Of a stretch of DNA of 64,000 bases, positions 1 to 8,602 are shown one piece after another. The stretch is taken from the NCBI RefSeq assembly GCF_003697165.2, contig NZ_CP033092.2:2976001-3040000 (forward strand). Reading direction: 5' to 3'. The notes under the pieces are model-generated. The model saw only the letters and a list, made by a program, of their open reading frames with translations, was not told the origin of the DNA and made no database searches. Numbering within the stretch: position 1 is the first letter of the stretch; each line of letters starts with the position of its first letter. Origin of the DNA: Escherichia coli DSM 30083 = JCM 1649 = ATCC 11775 (GTDB taxonomy: Bacteria; Pseudomonadota; Gammaproteobacteria; Enterobacterales; Enterobacteriaceae). Both the position numbers and the translations under genes were made by a program.

Positions 1-40
1 ATAGAAAACTCGTTCATTAATATATTTCCATTACTAGTAA

Positions 41-778
41 TTAAAGGTCTGCAAATTCCGCAATCGGTGCCATACCGCGAGATTCAAGGAAGTTCAGTAA
101 GCGGCGCGGAGAAACATTCAAAATGCGCTCTGGCGGAAAATCTACCGCGTCGAGGATTTTAAGACACTCTTCAAATTCACCCATGGTAAACGCGGTGTGA
201 GAATCCGAGCCTAATGCCACCCAACCTCCAGCGTCACGTACCGCTGCGGCTACCGCACGACAATTGTCTTCACTTCCCTTACGTGAGTGTAAAAAAGAGG
301 AATTATTGATTTCCAGCGCCACCTGATGTTTCGCGGCTGCTTCAGCAACGGCTTTAACATCTATTTCATATTTCGGATTTCCGGGATGGCTTATTATATG
401 CACATTGCCGCTGGCGATAGTGGCGATCATCGCTTGCGTATTGGTCGCTTTGTCATGCGGCGCAAACACCGGCTCATGAAAACCGGCAATAATCAGATCC
501 AGCGAATCAAACATTTTGCCACTGCAGTCAATTTCACCGTCAACATTTTTAATGTTAGCTTCGATGCCGCGTAGGATCCCAACCCCATCAACCACTCGCG
601 GCCAGATACGCATGTTAATGAAGTGCCAGTGATGCGGCGCATCTTCCATATCCGGGCCATGATCGGTGATCGCAAAAAGTTTAATGCCCTTTTGTTTGGC
701 CTGGGCAATGTAATCACTCAATGTGCTATATGCATGCGTGCTGGCAACGGTATGCATATGAAGGTCGACGGGATACAT
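41..778 (-). CDS. ycdX: PHP-family metal-dependent phosphatase YcdX
   Basis: Full-length 245-residue PHP-domain protein. The metal ligands of the trinuclear zinc site known for YcdX are visible: DLHMH (H7, H9), H15, TDH (H40), E73, H101, SHPGN (H131) and GSDSH (D192, H194). The family hydrolyses phosphate esters in the cytoplasm; in E. coli YcdX has been linked to swarming. In K-12 it heads a ycdXYZ cluster, and here the window ends 40 bases past its stop, so any ycdY is off the edge. It lies downstream of ghrA on the same strand with a 54-base gap. The start is ATG behind a GGAGAG ribosome site. The physiological substrate is not established. Confidence 0.96.
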
Positions 779-832
779 AACTCTCTCCTGTATTCAATTC
801 CCGCCAAGGATAGCAGGAAACCAGATGCTTTA

Positions 833-1771
833 TTAGTAGCCGCGTGCGCGGTCGACTTGCCCGCAGAGCCTCTCCCCTTTTTCGAGCTGGGCAATGGTGC
901 GAGAAATGTACTCCACAGCTTCAGCTGGACGGGTAATCGCGGCGACATGTGGTGTTATCGTCACGCGTGGATGTTGCCAGAGCGGACTTTCCGGCGGTAA
1001 GGGTTCACGATTAAAAACATCCAACATTGCGCCTTTAACTTTCCCGCTATCCAGCGCCGCGAGCAGGTCATCTTCCACGACATGAACACCACGCGCCAGG
1101 TTGAGGAGATACGCGCCATCCGGTAATTTTTCGAGTAATTGTTGATTAATAATGCCGACGGTTTCAGGTGTATTCGGTAACAGATTAATCAATACCCGGC
1201 ATTGGCTCAGAAATGCAGACAGTTCTTCTCGTCCGGCAAAGCTTTGCACGCCAGGCCACGATTTACGGGTTCGACTCCAGCAACGCAGCGGGAAGCGCCA
1301 GGTTTGCAGACTCTGTGCAACTTTACTGCCCAGTACGCCTGCGCCCAAAATGCCGATGGTAAAATCTTCCCGATGATATTCAGGAAGCGGTTGCCAATGC
1401 GAACTATTTTGCTGGATGCGGTAATCGTCAAAACGTCGAAACCAATGCAGCACCTGACTGACAGCATATTCCTGCATTTGCTCGCCCATACCGGTATCTT
1501 CCAGGCGAAAAAGTGGAACAGAAGGCTTCAGCATTTCAGGGTGTGCCTGTAGCTTGCTCAAAATAGAATCAACACCGGCCCCGAGTGCGAACACCGCTTT
1601 AAGATCGCGCCCTGCCAGCATTTCAACTGGAGGATGCCAGACTAAAGCATAATCAGCAGAGTCATTATCTCCGCTTTTCCATGCTCTGACTCTTGCCTGA
1701 GGAATAGCTTTGCGCAGTGCCTCAATCCACCATTGGGTATCGAACGTTGGGTGATAAAAGATGATATCCAT
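833..1771 (-). CDS. ghrA: Glyoxylate/hydroxypyruvate reductase A
   Basis: Cytosolic D-2-hydroxyacid dehydrogenase, 312 residues, which reduces glyoxylate to glycolate and hydroxypyruvate to glycerate with NADPH. The Rossmann dinucleotide motif GILGAGVLG is at residues 140-148. NLARG near residue 227 supplies the catalytic arginine and TPHVAA near residue 275 the catalytic histidine. The frame is open 13 codons further upstream, but I chose the ATG at 1771 because it sits behind GGGAG and gives the length known for K-12 GhrA. The gene runs in the same direction as ycdX and divergently from serX. Confidence 0.96.
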   Translation of the reverse strand: MDIIFYHPTFDTQWWIEALRKAIPQARVRAWKSGDNDSADYALVWHPPVEMLAGRDLKAVFALGAGVDSILSKLQAHPEMLKPSVPLFRLEDTGMGEQMQEYAVSQVLHWFRRFDDYRIQQNSSHWQPLPEYHREDFTIGILGAGVLGSKVAQSLQTWRFPLRCWSRTRKSWPGVQSFAGREELSAFLSQCRVLINLLPNTPETVGIINQQLLEKLPDGAYLLNLARGVHVVEDDLLAALDSGKVKGAMLDVFNREPLPPESPLWQHPRVTITPHVAAITRPAEAVEYISRTIAQLEKGERLCGQVDRARGY

Positions 1772-1941
1772 ACTGACTCCCGAAAAGCGTTGCGCAAAAT
1801 TTATTCGCACTTATCGTTATGATCTACAAAAGCCACCAGCATAACAAATCCGTGGTCGGTGGCAAAAAAAGCAAATTTCGCTTATTAAAACTGCATATTG
1901 ATTGAAGTTTGAATAATCGAGCGATTTTTTAAAAAAGTTTG

Positions 1942-1970
1942 TTGACCTCAGGTCATGATTTCCCTAAATT
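1942..1970 (+). promoter_or_regulatory. sigma-70 promoter of serX
   Basis: TTGACC (1942-1947) and TAAATT (1965-1970) are separated by 17 bases. A GC-rich discriminator, AGCGCCCG, follows directly, as is typical of stringently controlled stable-RNA promoters. The tRNA begins 35 bases after the -10 box. Confidence 0.7.
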
Positions 1971-2004
1971 AGCGCCCGTTCCAGCAAGACAGGAACGACA
2001 ATTT

Positions 2005-2092
2005 GGTGAGGTGTCCGAGTGGCTGAAGGAGCACGCCTGGAAAGTGTGTATACGGCAACGTATCGGGGGTTCGAATCCCCCCCTCACCGCCA
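2005..2092 (+). tRNA. serX: tRNA-Ser(GGA)
   Basis: An 88-nt class II tRNA with acceptor stem GGTGAGG / CCTCACC, encoded CCA end, GTTCGAATC T-loop and a long variable arm typical of serine tRNAs. The anticodon GGA lies at 2039-2041 and reads UCC and UCU. In other E. coli strains this tRNA is a known integration target for genomic islands. None is present here: ycdT follows directly after a terminator and about 60 bases. Confidence 0.97.
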
Positions 2093-2104
2093 TATTTAAA
2101 GAAG

Positions 2105-2133
2105 AGCTCGTACGAAAGTACGAGCTTTTTTTT
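2105..2133 (+). terminator. Rho-independent terminator of serX
   Basis: A perfect nine-base stem (AGCTCGTAC / GTACGAGCT) with a GAAA tetraloop, followed by eight T, starts 13 bases after the tRNA. Confidence 0.9.
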
Positions 2134-2196
2134 CGTATATTGCATAGACCGGGGGGATGAGAAGCCCCAGGCGGAGGTCGACAACTAGCGACAGAC

Positions 2197-3564
2197 TCAT
2201 TCATCATCCTTGCGGTTGATAAGAATTTCTGCCTCTTTTACTACCACCTTATTACGCCCGGTCTCTTTCGCCTCGTAAAGTGCGTTATCAGCCAGTTGAT
2301 AGATCTCCTTAGGGTTTAACTCATTTTTCTGCGTTACAACAGCGCCAATACTAATCGTCACTTTTTGTGGTATGGCGTATTCAGGATTATCACCAGTTAA
2401 ACGCTCAACATTTTCCCGAATCCTTTCCGCTAAAGCTTTCGCACGTTCAGTATCGATGTCCGTCAGCAAGACGCCAAACTCTTCGCCGCCGACGCGCGCA
2501 AAAAGGTCATCTGGCCGTATGCTTTTCCCAATGATACTCACCACTGTTTTTATCACCTGATCGCCAACCGGATGCCCCCAGGTGTCGTTGACTTTTTTGA
2601 AGTGGTCGATATCCATAATCATGACGCAATAAGGCGTTTTTTTGGCCGATGCTGATTGAACTGTCAGTTCATTAAAAAAATAATTTCTGTTAAATATATT
2701 GGTTAAGGAATCGCGATGTGCAATGTCCTTTGTTACTCGTAGCGCACTGAATATATGGCACATAAATATTACCATAACGGTTAACTTACTGACTACTTCA
2801 ATAGTGCGACTAATATACCAAATGGACACGCTATACCTGCTCATAAATAAAAGAGAGACATTGTACAGTACGGCACAAAAAGCAATCACCGTCACTCCAT
2901 TCCAGATATCACAGCGTAAACCATTAAAGTATAGATTAACTGAAAGCAAGGTTAACCACATGAAAATCATTATGGTAACATATGATGTTTTCCAAACCAC
3001 CTGATCATTTTCATTGGTTAACTCGGCAATGTGTAAATTGTAGCTCTCATAATGACTAGAAAGTATGTGAGCAACTATCGGCCCCCCAACAACAAAAAAC
3101 AAACTTATGCACAAAGTCATTTTTTTGGAAAATAAATTGCGCTGTTTTGTGTTTTCACTAACTTTATTCACCAATGCCAGAAATATTAATATGCACAAAC
3201 TCATCTGACGAAACAAATAATAGATTGCAATGTCATTTTGAACAACACTGCTTGTCAAACGCCCCTCAATAATTTGCTGAATGATAATGACGGTTTTAAT
3301 AAAGTAAATCAAACAACTTAGAAAAGCCAAACTAAGTATACAGTTTGAAAATTGCCTACGGTCATAAATGAAATACAACTGCATAAAAATAAATGCAACA
3401 GTATCGATAAAAAATAAAGCAATCATAACCATCAGATAGGTTGATCGTGGAACAACTTCCTCAACGGTTGGCTGATTGAACCAACTATTAACCAAAACCA
3501 ATGCAAGCCCAAACAATAAGCTCACTAATACAGTACTACTAATTCCCAAATAGTCTTTTTCCAT
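2197..3564 (-). CDS. ycdT: Membrane diguanylate cyclase DgcT (YcdT)
   Basis: Inner-membrane enzyme making c-di-GMP from two GTP. About seven hydrophobic segments fill the N-terminal 280 residues, followed by a GGDEF domain with an intact GGEEF active site. An RPDD inhibitory I-site lies five residues ahead of GGEEF, as in product-inhibited cyclases. From the ATG at 3564 the protein has 455 residues, close to the 452 known in K-12, but its last dozen residues (ending INRKDDE) differ from the K-12 tail as I remember it. The frame stays open to a TTG at 3687, adding 41 residues with one more hydrophobic helix, so the true start is uncertain. The gene is divergent from pgaABCD, whose exporter is activated by c-di-GMP. 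Confidence 0.93.
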   Translation of the reverse strand: MEKDYLGISSTVLVSLLFGLALVLVNSWFNQPTVEEVVPRSTYLMVMIALFFIDTVAFIFMQLYFIYDRRQFSNCILSLAFLSCLIYFIKTVIIIQQIIEGRLTSSVVQNDIAIYYLFRQMSLCILIFLALVNKVSENTKQRNLFSKKMTLCISLFFVVGGPIVAHILSSHYESYNLHIAELTNENDQVVWKTSYVTIMIFMWLTLLSVNLYFNGLRCDIWNGVTVIAFCAVLYNVSLLFMSRYSVSIWYISRTIEVVSKLTVMVIFMCHIFSALRVTKDIAHRDSLTNIFNRNYFFNELTVQSASAKKTPYCVMIMDIDHFKKVNDTWGHPVGDQVIKTVVSIIGKSIRPDDLFARVGGEEFGVLLTDIDTERAKALAERIRENVERLTGDNPEYAIPQKVTISIGAVVTQKNELNPKEIYQLADNALYEAKETGRNKVVVKEAEILINRKDDE

Positions 3565-3687
3565 AAAGCTACACCAACCTGTAGGTTGTAGATCCCTTTT
3601 TATTATTAATAGATATAAGAACTGTACTGTTGTCAATATGAAAATCCACCCACAAACAATACCGATGATGATAGTTGCAGAATGCAA

Positions 3688-4151
3688 TTATTATCACTTT
3701 AATGCTTTATATATTTTTTGCTGCAAGGCAGGCTTGCAAATACTTATAAAGGATTATAATAAAATCATTATAAAGCATTAATTAATAGATACATTAGGAA
3801 TAACAATTAAATTCGTGAGTGCAGTAGCGCTGCCTTTCATCAGGACTTTCGAAAAATCCGAAATTATGCATCGGAATTTACTGATTTAATTATTTTAATC
3901 CTAATTTATTTTGAAAAAGGCATTGGGATTTATGCCGTATTCCTGAAGATCCTCATCATTGGAATGGATTTTCGGGCGAGAAAAGGATTTTATATGGACA
4001 ATCTGCTCATCATTTCTTCTTCTCATCATCAACAATTCACGTGTCTCTTCCGCGTTTAATAACGGATTATGAGATGCAAAAATATCTTTCTTTTCAGTTA
4101 CCTGTAATTAGATATAGAGAGAGATTTTGGCAATACATGGAGTAATACAGG
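3688..4151 (+). promoter_or_regulatory. pgaABCD promoter and long CsrA-controlled leader
   Basis: A 464-base AT-rich gap between ycdT and pgaA. In K-12, pgaA has a 234-nt leader with six CsrA sites, one covering the ribosome site, and NhaR activates the promoter. This sequence shows the expected GGA motifs in the last 190 bases: GGAATGGA (3961-3968), AAGGAT (3983-3988), ATGGAC (3994-3999), ACGGAT (4052-4057), CATGGAG (4136-4142) and CAGGATG, which spans the pgaA ribosome site and start codon. A 21-codon ORF with its own ribosome site lies inside the leader. The promoter position is inferred from the known leader length (start near 3918). Confidence 0.75.
3994..4059 (+). CDS. Possible 21-residue leader ORF in the pgaA 5' UTR
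   Basis: An ATG at 3994 is followed by 21 sense codons (beginning MDNLLIISSS) and TAA at 4057-4059. The sequence AAAAGGATTTTAT before it gives a plausible AGGA ribosome site six to seven bases from the start. That GGA is also a candidate CsrA site, so CsrA could control both. I do not recognise the peptide. The support is position and ribosome site only, and the frame could be fortuitous. Confidence 0.25.
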   Translation: MDNLLIISSSHHQQFTCLFRV

Positions 4152-6575
4152 ATGTATTCAAGTAGCAGAAAAAGGTGCCCGAAAACCAAATGGGCTTTGA
4201 AACTTCTTACTGCCGCATTTTTAGCAGCGAGTCCCGCGGCGAAGAGTGCTGTTAATAACGCCTATGATGCATTAATTATCGAAGCTCGCAAGGGAAATAC
4301 TCAGCCAGCTTTGTTATGGTTTGCACAAAAATCAGCACTCAGTAATAACCAAATTGCTGACTGGTTACAGATTGCCTTATGGGCCGGGCAAGATAAACAG
4401 GTTATTACCGTTTACAACCGCTACCGTCATCAGCAATTACCAGCGCGTGGTTATGCAGCTGTCGCCGTCGCTTATCGTAACCTGCAACAATGGCAAAACT
4501 CGCTTACACTGTGGCAAAAGGCACTCTCTCTGGAGTCGCAAAATAAGGATTATCAACGGGGACAAATTTTAACCCTGGCAGATGCGGGTCACTATGATTC
4601 TGCGCTGGTTAAACTTAAGCAGCTTAACTCTGGAGCACCGGACAAAGCTAATTTACTCGCAGAAGCCTATATCTATAAACTGGCGGGGCGGCATGAGGAT
4701 GAATTACGGGCGATGACAGGGTCATTACCTGAAAATGCCTTAACGCAACAATATCCCACAGAATACGTGCAGGCATTACGGAATAATCAACTTGCTGCCG
4801 CGATTGACGATGCCAATTTAACGCCAGATATTCGCGCTGATATTCATGCCGAACTGGTCAGACTGTCGTTTATGCCTACGCGCAGTGAAAGTGAACGTTA
4901 TGCCATTGCCGATCGCGCCCTCGCCCAATACGCTGCATTAGAAATTCTGTGGCATGATAACTCAGACCGCACTGCCCAGTACCAGCGTATTCAGGTTGAT
5001 CATCTTGGCGCGTTATTAACTCGCGATCGTTATAAAGACGTTATTTCTCACTATCAGCGTTTAAAAAATACGAGGCAAATTATTCCGCCCTGGGCGCAAT
5101 ATTGGGTTGCGTCGGCTTATCTCAAAGAACAGCAGCCAAAAAAAGCACAGTCAATAATGACAGAGCTCTTTTATCACAAGGAGACCATTGCCCCGGATTT
5201 ATCCGATGAAGAACTTGCGGATCTCTTTTACAGCCACCTGGAGAGTGAAAATTATCCCGGCGCGCTAACTGTCACCCAACATACCATTAATACTTCGCCG
5301 CCTTTCCTTCGGTTAATGGGCACGCCTACGAGCATCCCGAATGATACCTGGTTACAGGGGCATTCGTTTCTCTCAACCGTAGCAAAATATAGTAATGATC
5401 TTCCTCAGACTGAAATGATAGCCAGAGAGCTTGCTTATAACGCACCAGGAAATCAGGGACTGCGCATTGATTACGCGAGTGTGTTACAAGCCCGCGGTTG
5501 GCATCGTGCAGCAGAAAATGAATTAAAAAAAGCAGAAGTGATCGAGCCACGTAATATTAATCTGGAGGTTGAACAAGCATGGACAGCATTAACGTTACAA
5601 GAATGGCAGCAGGCAGCTGTCTTAACGCACGATGTTGTCGAACGTGAACCGCAAGATCCCGGCGTTGTACGTTTAAAACGTGCGGTTGATGTACATAATC
5701 TTGCAGAGCTTCGTATAGCTGGTTCAACAGGAATTGATGCCGAAGGCCCGGATAGTGGTAAACATGATGTCGACTTAACCACCATCGTTTATTCACCACC
5801 GCTGAAGGATAACTGGCGCGGTTTTGCTGGATTCGGTTATGCCGATGGACAATTTAGCGAAGGAAAAGGGATTGTTCGCGACTGGCTGGCGGGTGTTGAG
5901 TGGCGGTCACGTAATATCTGGCTCGAGGCGGAGTACGCTGAACGCGTTTTCAATCATGAGCATAAACCCGGCGCGCGCCTGTCTGGCTGGTATGATTTTA
6001 ATGATAACTGGCGTATTGGTTCGCAACTGGAACGCCTCTCTCACCGCGTTCCATTACGGGCAATGAAAAATGGTGTTACAGGCAACAGTGCTCAGGCTTA
6101 TGTTCGCTGGTATCAAAATGAGCGGCGTAAGTACGGTGTCTCCTGGGCTTTCACTGATTTTTCCGACAGTAACCAGCGTCAGGAAGTCTCACTTGAGGGT
6201 CAGGAACGCATCTGGTCTTCACCATATTTGATTGTCGATTTCCTACCCAATCTGTATTACGAACAAAATACAGAACACGACACTCCATACTACAACCCTA
6301 TAAAAACGTTCGATATTGTTCCGGCATTTGAGGCAAGTCATTTGTTATGGCGAAGCTATGAAAATAGCTGGGAGCAAATCTTCAGCGCAGGTGTTGGTGC
6401 CTCCTGGCAAAAACATTATGGCACGGATGTCGTCACCCAACTCGGCTACGGGCAACGTATTAGCTGGAATGACGTGATTGATGCTGGCGCAACGCTACGC
6501 TGGGAAAAACGACCTTATGACGGTGACAGAGAACACAACTTATACGTTGAATTCGATATGACATTCAGATTTTAA
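4152..6575 (+). CDS. pgaA: Poly-beta-1,6-GlcNAc outer-membrane export porin PgaA
   Basis: An 807-residue outer-membrane protein that exports partly deacetylated poly-beta-1,6-N-acetyl-D-glucosamine. It has a basic N-terminus and hydrophobic signal segment (about residues 13-33), then a TPR-rich periplasmic part to about residue 510 that binds PgaB and polymer, then a C-terminal beta-barrel of alternating aromatic strands ending in phenylalanine (DMTFRF), as in BAM substrates. It is the first gene of pgaABCD, with pgaB eight bases on. The start ATG is fused to a GGA motif (CAGGATG), the arrangement by which CsrA blocks ribosome binding. No defects were seen, and the length equals the known family member. 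Confidence 0.97.
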   Translation: MYSSSRKRCPKTKWALKLLTAAFLAASPAAKSAVNNAYDALIIEARKGNTQPALLWFAQKSALSNNQIADWLQIALWAGQDKQVITVYNRYRHQQLPARGYAAVAVAYRNLQQWQNSLTLWQKALSLESQNKDYQRGQILTLADAGHYDSALVKLKQLNSGAPDKANLLAEAYIYKLAGRHEDELRAMTGSLPENALTQQYPTEYVQALRNNQLAAAIDDANLTPDIRADIHAELVRLSFMPTRSESERYAIADRALAQYAALEILWHDNSDRTAQYQRIQVDHLGALLTRDRYKDVISHYQRLKNTRQIIPPWAQYWVASAYLKEQQPKKAQSIMTELFYHKETIAPDLSDEELADLFYSHLESENYPGALTVTQHTINTSPPFLRLMGTPTSIPNDTWLQGHSFLSTVAKYSNDLPQTEMIARELAYNAPGNQGLRIDYASVLQARGWHRAAENELKKAEVIEPRNINLEVEQAWTALTLQEWQQAAVLTHDVVEREPQDPGVVRLKRAVDVHNLAELRIAGSTGIDAEGPDSGKHDVDLTTIVYSPPLKDNWRGFAGFGYADGQFSEGKGIVRDWLAGVEWRSRNIWLEAEYAERVFNHEHKPGARLSGWYDFNDNWRIGSQLERLSHRVPLRAMKNGVTGNSAQAYVRWYQNERRKYGVSWAFTDFSDSNQRQEVSLEGQERIWSSPYLIVDFLPNLYYEQNTEHDTPYYNPIKTFDIVPAFEASHLLWRSYENSWEQIFSAGVGASWQKHYGTDVVTQLGYGQRISWNDVIDAGATLRWEKRPYDGDREHNLYVEFDMTFRF

Positions 6576-6583
6576 GGATAAAT

Positions 6584-8602
6584 ATGTTACGTAATGGAAA
6601 TAAATATATCCTGATGCTGGTGAGTATAATTATGCTCACTGCGTGCATTAGCCAGTCAAGAACATCATTTATACCGCCACAGGATCGCGAATCTTTACTC
6701 GCCGAGCAACCGTGGCCGCATAATGGTTTTGTGGCGATTTCATGGCATAACGTTGAAGACGAAGCTGCCGACCAGCGTTTTATGTCAGTGCGGACATCAG
6801 CACTGCGTGAACAATTTGCCTGGCTGCGCGAGAACGGTTATCAACCGGTCAGTATTGCTCAAATTCGTGAAGCACATCGAGGAGGAAAACCGCTACCGGA
6901 AAAAGCAGTAGTGCTGACTTTTGATGACGGCTACCAGAGTTTTTATACCCGCGTCTTCCCAATTCTTCAGGCCTTCCAGTGGCCTGCTGTATGGGCCCCC
7001 GTCGGCAGTTGGGTCGATACGCCAGCGGATGAACAAGTAAAATTTGGCGATGAGATGGTCGATCGAGAATATTTTGCCACGTGGCAACAAGTGCGAGAAG
7101 TTGCGCGTTCCCGGCTCGTTGAGGTCGCTTCTCATACATGGAATTCTCACTACGGTATTCAGGCTAATGCCACCGGCAGCTTATTGCCTGTATATGTAAA
7201 TCGTGCATATTTTACTGACCACGCACGGTATGAAACCGCAGCAGAATACCGGGAAAGAATTCGTCTGGATGCTGTAAAAATGACGGAATACCTGCGTACA
7301 AAGGCTAAGGTAAATCCACACGTTTTTGTTTGGCCTTATGGCGAAGCGAATGGCATAGCGATAGAGGAATTAAAAAAACTCGGTTATGACATGTTCTTCA
7401 CCCTTGAATCAGGTTTGGCAAATGCGTCACAATTGGATTCCATTCCGCGAGTATTAATCGCCAATAATCCCTCATTAAAAGAGTTTGCCCAGCAAATTAT
7501 TACCGTACAGGAAAAATCACCACAACGGATAATGCATATCGATCTTGATTACGTTTATGACGAAAACCACCAGCAAATGGATCGCAATATTGATGTGCTA
7601 ATTCAGCGGGTGAAAGATATGCAAATATCAACCGTGTATTTGCAGGCATTTGCTGATCCCGATGGTGATGGGCTGGTCAAAGAGGTCTGGTTTCCAAATC
7701 GTTTGCTACCAATGAAAGCAGATATTTTTAGTCGGGTTGCCTGGCAATTACGTACCCGCTCAGGTGTAAACATCTATGCGTGGATGCCGGTATTAAGCTG
7801 GGATTTAGATCCCACATTAACGCGAGTAAAATACTTACCGACTGGGGAGAAAAAAGCACAAATTCATCCTGAACAATATCGCCGTCTCTCTCCTTTCGAT
7901 GACAGAGTCAGAGCACAAGTTGGCATGTTATATGAAGATCTTGCCGGACATGCTGCTTTTGATGGCATATTGTTCCACGATGATGCTTTGCTTTCAGATT
8001 ATGAAGATGCCAGTGCACCGGCTATCACGGCTTATCAGCAAGCAGGCTTTAGCGGGAGTCTGAGCGAAATTCGACAAAACCCGGAGCAATTTAAACAGTG
8101 GACCCGCTTTAAAAGTCGTGCGTTAACTGACTTCACTTTAGAACTTAGTGCGCGCGTAAAAGCCATTCGCGGTCCACATGTTATAACTGCACGAAATATT
8201 TTTGCACTTCCGGTAATACAACCTGAAAGTGAAGCGTGGTTTGCACAGAATTATGCTGATTTCCTAAAAAGCTATGACTGGACCGCTATTATGGCTATGC
8301 CTTATATGGAAGGTGTCGCAGAAAAATCGGCTGACCAATGGTTAATACAATTGACCAATCAAATTAAAAACATCCCTCAGGCTAAAGACAAATCTATTTT
8401 AGAATTACAGGCACAAAACTGGCAGAAAAATGGTCAGCATCAGGCTATTTCTTCGCAACAACTCGCTCACTGGATGAGCCTATTACAACTGAATGGAGGG
8501 AAAAACTATGGTTATTATCCCGACAATTTTCTGCATAACCAACCTGAAATAGACGTTATTCGTCCTGAGTTTTCAACAGCCTGGTATCCGAAAAATGATT
8601 AA
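6584..8602 (+). CDS. pgaB: Poly-beta-1,6-GlcNAc N-deacetylase lipoprotein PgaB
   Basis: A 672-residue periplasmic-facing outer-membrane lipoprotein. The lipobox LTAC puts the lipidated cysteine at residue 21. A NodB-type polysaccharide deacetylase domain follows, with LTFDDGY (D114, D115) and SHTWNSHYG supplying metal and catalytic residues. The C-terminal half, from about residue 310, is the GH153-type hydrolase and polymer-binding domain, with HIDLDYVYDE and ILFHDDA acidic motifs. Partial deacetylation is needed for export through PgaA. It overlaps pgaC by eight bases, which suggests translational coupling. Confidence 0.97.
   Translation: MLRNGNKYILMLVSIIMLTACISQSRTSFIPPQDRESLLAEQPWPHNGFVAISWHNVEDEAADQRFMSVRTSALREQFAWLRENGYQPVSIAQIREAHRGGKPLPEKAVVLTFDDGYQSFYTRVFPILQAFQWPAVWAPVGSWVDTPADEQVKFGDEMVDREYFATWQQVREVARSRLVEVASHTWNSHYGIQANATGSLLPVYVNRAYFTDHARYETAAEYRERIRLDAVKMTEYLRTKAKVNPHVFVWPYGEANGIAIEELKKLGYDMFFTLESGLANASQLDSIPRVLIANNPSLKEFAQQIITVQEKSPQRIMHIDLDYVYDENHQQMDRNIDVLIQRVKDMQISTVYLQAFADPDGDGLVKEVWFPNRLLPMKADIFSRVAWQLRTRSGVNIYAWMPVLSWDLDPTLTRVKYLPTGEKKAQIHPEQYRRLSPFDDRVRAQVGMLYEDLAGHAAFDGILFHDDALLSDYEDASAPAITAYQQAGFSGSLSEIRQNPEQFKQWTRFKSRALTDFTLELSARVKAIRGPHVITARNIFALPVIQPESEAWFAQNYADFLKSYDWTAIMAMPYMEGVAEKSADQWLIQLTNQIKNIPQAKDKSILELQAQNWQKNGQHQAISSQQLAHWMSLLQLNGGKNYGYYPDNFLHNQPEIDVIRPEFSTAWYPKND

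Noticed and set aside
1953..2207. Minus-strand ORFs across serX (for example GGFEPPIRCRIHTFQACS)
   Set aside because: They are translations of the antisense of a tRNA-Ser gene, a well-known false annotation in databases. The tRNA explains all of the conserved sequence.
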